A stretch of 11,489 nt of DNA from Spirochaetota bacterium. Lineage in GTDB: Bacteria; Spirochaetota; JAHITG01. The notes beneath the pieces are model-generated. The model worked only from the letters and a program-made list of their open reading frames with translations. It made no database searches and was not told the origin of the DNA. Below, piece after piece: positions 7,828 to 11,489 of the stretch (the stretch's first letter is position 1; every line of letters starts with the position of its first letter). The translations under genes were made by a program, and so were the position numbers. The stretch lies in contig JAHITG010000044.1 in assembly GCA_018817865.1 (NCBI GenBank), forward strand, positions 1 through 11,489. Direction: 5' to 3'.

Positions 7828-9180
7828 TTATTTTATAATAATGAACCTTCCTGATTCTTTAAAATCATTAAATTCAATCCTGAAAAAATAGAGGCCTCTT
7901 GATATCTTTGCATCAAGATCACAATATTCGATAGTGATACTCTTTTCTTGTTCATCATTGAACATTACTTTCTTTTCCAGCACCTTCCTGTAATTCTTGT
8001 TGTAAATCCTTAAGATCAGCTCCCCGGGTTTATGCGATAAAAATTTGAACAGGATCGTGTCTTTGCCCGCATAATCAACTTTTCCCGGTTTCGTTATTAC
8101 TTCCAGGTCATCATGATGAATATCCTCTTCATAATATTTCAGGCTCTTAAGCACTTCCAGAGCCGGTTTATTCTGAGGTGTAAAATCTTTATCATTCCAG
8201 CCCCCCGCATCAGGATCTGGACGCCAGTCCCAGATAAAAAATCCTTCAAACCAGTCCTCCTTAAGAAATGACTTGATAAATCCTGCATATGCTTTGGCCT
8301 GTATCTCCATATCAACAGATCCGGTCGGCTGTCCCCACGGCTTGGCCAGTACGGAATCCCCCACACTATCAGCACGGGTACTGCAGTATCCTATCTCCGT
8401 AAAAAGTACATGTTTGCTATTAGCCACAGAGATATTTCTAAGTTCCTGAAGCCAGTTCCGGCCGTAATAGGTCCCGATCACCTGACAGGACTGCCATGCC
8501 CCTTCTATCTGATCAATAGTAACCGTATTTTGTGCGATCAGCGGAAAATAGACATCAAGACCGATGATATCCATCTCACTCCAGAAACTGACATTCTGAT
8601 AATTATCCCAATTAGCTGAATATGTGATGCTGCCGGAATATGTCTTCCTGATATCCTGTGCCAGGACTTTCCAGTAGTTCAGATAAGATGTACCCGCCAG
8701 TTTTTTCAGCTCCGTCCCTATTATAAAAATATCAACATTCTTCTGCCGGCATATCACAGCATAGTGATCTGCAAAAACCTTATAATTACTCCACCATGTA
8801 TTAAAGGCAGCCGGTTCGATCAAGGTCCTGGAATCACCATTCGTAACATTGACATGAAGCTTGATAACAGTTGTCAGGCCCAGCTCCTTTGCATAGTCAA
8901 GCAGGTTAGAGAGAGCCTCATCCGACGGGGTCTGCCAGTACCCGTTCGTTTTATTGAATATAGTATTTGCATTAGTGGTATTTTGAAACCATGTGACAGG
9001 AATGACGAGTGTGTTCAGTTCAGCCTCTTTTAGAGTATCAAGGGACCTGAAGGATCTCGCCGTTCCCAGCTCTTCCTTCACACCGAATGAGATAAAATTG
9101 GCTCCCCTGTATTTATTCAGGCCCCATAACGGAACAGATGCGAGTATCAGTACAATAAAACTAATAATTACTTTTTTCAT
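7828..9180 (-). CDS. Secreted GH113-family beta-mannanase with C-terminal sorting-like domain
   Basis: The 450-residue product matches glycoside hydrolase family 113, endo-beta-1,4-mannanases that cleave internal bonds of mannan and glucomannan by a retaining mechanism. Seen: signal peptide (MKKVIISFIVLILASVPLWG); barrel ~22-350 with the start motif RGANFISFG; IIGTELKK with candidate acid/base E157; the SANWDNY segment at 188-194; MDIIGLDVYFPL at 203-214; VLFTEIGYCS with candidate nucleophile E262; and FEGFFIWDWRPDP at 311-323, all in the expected order for the family. Residues ~360-450 form an extra beta domain ending GLYFFRIEFNDF...GRFIIIK, which resembles FlgD-Ig-like or type IX secretion C-terminal domains. 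The ATG at 9180 follows GCAGGTAG, a modest ribosome site, 21 bp after the upstream lipoprotein gene. Position in a tight block with a binding lipoprotein and a PorV-like barrel supports surface or extracellular mannan breakdown. Family assignment is confident; exact substrate preference is inferred. Confidence 0.9.
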   Translation of the reverse strand: MKKVIISFIVLILASVPLWGLNKYRGANFISFGVKEELGTARSFRSLDTLKEAELNTLVIPVTWFQNTTNANTIFNKTNGYWQTPSDEALSNLLDYAKELGLTTVIKLHVNVTNGDSRTLIEPAAFNTWWSNYKVFADHYAVICRQKNVDIFIIGTELKKLAGTSYLNYWKVLAQDIRKTYSGSITYSANWDNYQNVSFWSEMDIIGLDVYFPLIAQNTVTIDQIEGAWQSCQVIGTYYGRNWLQELRNISVANSKHVLFTEIGYCSTRADSVGDSVLAKPWGQPTGSVDMEIQAKAYAGFIKSFLKEDWFEGFFIWDWRPDPDAGGWNDKDFTPQNKPALEVLKSLKYYEEDIHHDDLEVITKPGKVDYAGKDTILFKFLSHKPGELILRIYNKNYRKVLEKKVMFNDEQEKSITIEYCDLDAKISRGLYFFRIEFNDFKESGRFIIIK

Positions 9181-9201
9181 ATCTACCTGCCTTAAAAATC
9201 A

Positions 9202-9873
9202 TTATTCCCATGAAATTGCGTCGATATAGAACTGACTGTTGACATTAACATTGGATGAGGAGTCAGCCACGCCGATCTTTACTCCAATTATAATTATTTT
9301 TTCAGGATCGAATTTCTCATCTTTAAATCCGTAATTTCCTGCAGCAGTTGAAAGAAGCGCCTCTATCTTGTACCAGGAATTGGTTGCCACCGGAGTACCG
9401 ATCTTGTAGAAGCTTGAATACCAGTTGTTGTAATTAATATCCTTCACGAAGACCTGGATCCCGTTCGGAGCTGTCGACGGCCCGGATAAAGCACCGGGAA
9501 CATATGTCCAGACGCTTATGGTCTTACTATTCAGATTTAACGGTATATTAAGCACACCAAAAGGTTTATACTTCCTCATGTCCACATATACTTCTCCCTT
9601 GGACAGGGTATCAGATCCTGAAACCAGATGAGCCGCAGCGCATAGGGAATAATCACCCACAGCTGAGGTTACACCGGATGCGGAAACACCACTGATCGAC
9701 CTGGAATCGAAAAAAGTAGATTGTATCCAGCCGTCTGCCAGTCCTGATTCAAAATTATATTTTGAACTGTCCAGGATGATCGGGTCCAGCACCTCTTTTT
9801 CTGCTGTACATGCCATAAAAAAAATAAAGATCATTAAATAAAAATAAGAATTTTTTAAACCTTTTAAATTCAT
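9202..9873 (-). CDS. Surface lipoprotein with carbohydrate-binding-like jelly roll (223 aa)
   Basis: The N-terminus has a hydrophobic segment ending in FFMAC, a lipobox-like site with Cys22 as the probable lipidated residue. The -3 position is Phe rather than the usual Leu, so the box is slightly off consensus. After a short linker, residues ~37-223 read as one jelly-roll domain: KYNFESGLADGWIQS at the start, a middle strand ISVWTYVPG (119-127), VFVKDINYNNWYSSF (141-155), NSWYKIEALLS (165-175) and QFYIDAISW (214-222) at the end. These strands resemble non-catalytic carbohydrate-binding modules attached to mannanases and related enzymes, though I cannot name the CBM family. No catalytic motif is seen. 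The ATG at 9873 follows AGGGAG by seven bases and sits 15 bp after the PorV-like gene. The mannanase starts 21 bp downstream, so the likely role, by context, is holding mannan at the cell surface. A lipoprotein is likely; glycan binding is inferred. Confidence 0.75.
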   Translation of the reverse strand: MNLKGLKNSYFYLMIFIFFMACTAEKEVLDPIILDSSKYNFESGLADGWIQSTFFDSRSISGVSASGVTSAVGDYSLCAAAHLVSGSDTLSKGEVYVDMRKYKPFGVLNIPLNLNSKTISVWTYVPGALSGPSTAPNGIQVFVKDINYNNWYSSFYKIGTPVATNSWYKIEALLSTAAGNYGFKDEKFDPEKIIIIGVKIGVADSSSNVNVNSQFYIDAISWE

Positions 9874-9888
9874 GGTCTATCTCCCTGA

Positions 9889-10812
9889 TTAAAATTTTAT
9901 ACTTAAACTTGTATAATAATTATTACCGCTTAAACTGTTGAACAAGCAGCTGTAACCAAAATTAAAATAGCGCGAATCAATATTGATCCCGTATTCCAGC
10001 CCGCTGAAATCTCCCAGGATCCTTATGGCCCTGATATAATTGTATGAAACACTGATCATCAAAGCATAATCCTTTAGAGCAGAAGTAAAAGTAGAAAGGT
10101 CTTCTTTATACCCTATTGAGAAGACCTGCCCGTTATTCTCTTTTAATAGAGAATTAAAATATTGAACGTGGCTTACGGCAAAAAGCATCTGCCTTATATT
10201 CTTGACCAGGGGAATAAAAGAAGAGATACCGCCTGCGAATCTCATTCTGTCCACTCCTCCCAGGCCTTTTCCCAGATTCTCTACTACGGTGGAAAGCTGG
10301 AAGCTGTCAATATATTTGCTCTTAAAAAATGTAAAAGCATACTGAAGTCCGATATCAGCCTGAAAACCCGTATCCGTATACTGATCTGCTTTCTCATTCT
10401 CCATCTTCAGCCTTACTCCGTAATTCAATTCGTTCAGACTGTCAATAAAATAGAAAGATGAAGCGCATAACAGGTCAGCCCGAATATAATTATAATTAAA
10501 GGAGCCGTCCTTATTGCCGGAAGAGTCGAGAATATCATAGGATCTTGATGTTTTATAATTCAGATGCGTTCCCAGGATATAACGCCTGCTCAGCATCCTC
10601 CTTGCATAGGCAAGGTCCAGATTATACATACCTTCCCCTTCATTATGGAACATAAAGGAGACAGCCTGATTTTTTAAACCGTTTAATCCAGCGGTATTGT
10701 TGTAAAAACCATTATCCGGCATCATAAGGGCGTAGGAATTATAGCTCAAGCCATTCAGTCCTAACAGGCATACAGGAAGCAGTAAAGCGAATACTATTAT
10801 AAAAACACGCAT
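9889..10812 (-). CDS. PorV/PorQ-like outer-membrane beta-barrel protein (307 aa)
   Basis: A short signal peptide (MRVFIIVFALLLPVCLLG) is followed by NSYALMMPDNGFYNNTAGLN, which fits the PorV/PorQ-like opening where an NPA-x-L-type turn precedes the first long barrel strands. Strand-like stretches rich in Tyr and Phe continue to the end (for example VSYNYIRAIRILGDFSGLEYG), and the protein closes with TSLSIKF, a C-terminal Phe suited to BAM-dependent assembly. The ATG at 10812 is preceded by AGGAGT at 10818-10823, in an 11-bp gap after the upstream stop. It is a distant relative at most of the second barrel gene (6805-7671): similar length and layout, little obvious sequence identity. Because the next two genes encode a surface lipoprotein and a mannanase with a sorting-like tail, a part in delivering proteins to the cell surface is a reasonable inference. 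A general porin or transport role remains possible. Confidence 0.65.
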   Translation of the reverse strand: MRVFIIVFALLLPVCLLGLNGLSYNSYALMMPDNGFYNNTAGLNGLKNQAVSFMFHNEGEGMYNLDLAYARRMLSRRYILGTHLNYKTSRSYDILDSSGNKDGSFNYNYIRADLLCASSFYFIDSLNELNYGVRLKMENEKADQYTDTGFQADIGLQYAFTFFKSKYIDSFQLSTVVENLGKGLGGVDRMRFAGGISSFIPLVKNIRQMLFAVSHVQYFNSLLKENNGQVFSIGYKEDLSTFTSALKDYALMISVSYNYIRAIRILGDFSGLEYGINIDSRYFNFGYSCLFNSLSGNNYYTSLSIKF

Positions 10813-10823
10813 AACAAACTCCT

Positions 10824-11489
10824 TTATTTTATGATAATGGGATATATTTTACTCTTACTTACGGAATTATCTTTATAGTACAGAATAGCGGAAACAAAAT
10901 AAAATCCCTTTTTCAATCCGGTATCTGCCAGAGGCACCTCTTTAATATTACTTGCTGAAAAATCGGAACCCGGAAAATCTTTTAAATACAGAATATTTTT
11001 ATTGGCATCAAGAAAGACCACTTTTACTTTACTCAGATCTTTTGCCGGATCAGTACCAATGGCAATTTTTACTGATTCATCAGGGGAAAGCCGGGTTGGG
11101 AATATTTTTGTTTCAGTTACGGCCAGGGACTCCTTTGACTCCTCTTGCCCTTCCAGAACCACATAAAATTTATTAACATCAGAATAAAAAATCCCGAGTG
11201 GACCGTCCGATCTGACACGGCAGTAATAGGGGTCCGTGGTCCCGAATTTATCCAGCGTGAACAGTATACTGACTGACGCAAGCTGTGACCCGCTGACAGA
11301 GGTCAGGATCGTAATAAACGATAAACTGTCACTGATCTGCAGTTCATAGGTAACACCCTGAAAAGCATTATCCCACCTGAAAGTATAGGGATTATCATAG
11401 ATCGTTGTCTCATCCAGAGGGGCAGTGACCACAGGGGCAATATAGTTAAATGTGAATACATTAGTTATTTCGTTTATATAAACAAAGCC
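10824..11489 (-). CDS. C-terminal part of a large secreted protein: FN3-like plus FlgD-Ig-like domain (5' end outside window)
   Basis: The frame is open from base 11489 to the TAA at 10826-10824, giving 221 residues of a protein whose start lies outside the window. A GTG at 11432 is in frame but is not the likely start: the residues before it continue the same domain (NVFTFNYIAPVVTAPLDE) and no ribosome site precedes it. Residues ~18-110 look like a fibronectin-III-type sandwich (PYTFRWDNAFQGVTYELQIS, then YYCRVRSDGPLG). Residues ~128-221 look like an FlgD-Ig-like C-terminal domain (IFPTRLSPDESVKIAIG, VKVVFLDANKNILYLKD, GLKKGFYFVSAIL) ending in YPIIIK. This tail resembles the end of the GH113 mannanase in this window. 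The stop lies 11 bp before the PorV-like gene, so it belongs to the same operon. FN3-like modules are common spacers in extracellular glycanases and surface proteins, but the catalytic or binding part is not in view, so no function is assigned. Confidence 0.8.
   Translation of the reverse strand, partial: GFVYINEITNVFTFNYIAPVVTAPLDETTIYDNPYTFRWDNAFQGVTYELQISDSLSFITILTSVSGSQLASVSILFTLDKFGTTDPYYCRVRSDGPLGIFYSDVNKFYVVLEGQEESKESLAVTETKIFPTRLSPDESVKIAIGTDPAKDLSKVKVVFLDANKNILYLKDFPGSDFSASNIKEVPLADTGLKKGFYFVSAILYYKDNSVSKSKIYPIIIK

Noticed and set aside
10824..11432. Complete 202-residue gene starting at the GTG at 11432
   Set aside because: The same frame stays open to the right edge and the residues upstream continue the FN3-like domain, so the GTG is internal.

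Overview
The window is a moderately AT-rich bacterial segment in which every gene I can support is read from the minus strand, so transcription runs from base 11489 towards base 1. Almost every product has an N-terminal signal peptide or lipoprotein signal. Several are outer-membrane beta-barrels, so the organism is a diderm (Gram-negative-type) bacterium. The mix of PorV/PorQ-like barrels, FlgD-Ig-like C-terminal domains and DUF5060-linked glycoside hydrolases is typical of uncultivated free-living lineages (FCB group, Omnitrophota-like or similar candidate phyla). The exact phylum cannot be fixed from this sequence.

Layout in transcription order: (1) 11489-10824, the 3' end of a large secreted protein with a fibronectin-III-like repeat and an FlgD-Ig-like C-terminal domain, cut by the right edge; (2) 10812-9889, a PorV/PorQ-like outer-membrane barrel; (3) 9873-9202, a small lipoprotein with a carbohydrate-binding-like jelly roll; (4) 9180-7828, a GH113-type beta-mannanase with both catalytic glutamates and a C-terminal secretion/sorting-like domain; (5) a 156-bp gap holding a compact nested palindromic repeat (7714-7807); (6) 7671-6805, a second PorV/PorQ-like barrel; (7) 6794-5187, a 535-residue porin-like barrel; (8) a 141-bp gap; (9) 5045-1791, a 1084-residue multidomain DUF5060 plus clan GH-A glycoside hydrolase; (10) 1770 to the left edge, a tandem paralogue of gene 9, truncated before its catalytic residues.

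Read together, this looks like a polysaccharide-degradation locus, probably for a beta-mannan or related hemicellulose. There are secreted endo-acting enzymes, a surface glycan-binding lipoprotein and outer-membrane barrels for export or uptake. No SusC/SusD pair, regulator or inner-membrane transporter is visible here. Gaps of 10-21 bp with Shine-Dalgarno-like sites join the genes into two or three tight blocks: 11489-7828, 7671-5187 and 5045-1, with the larger gaps between blocks. No tRNA, rRNA, CRISPR array or transposase gene was seen, and no stretch longer than 300 bases lacks a gene.
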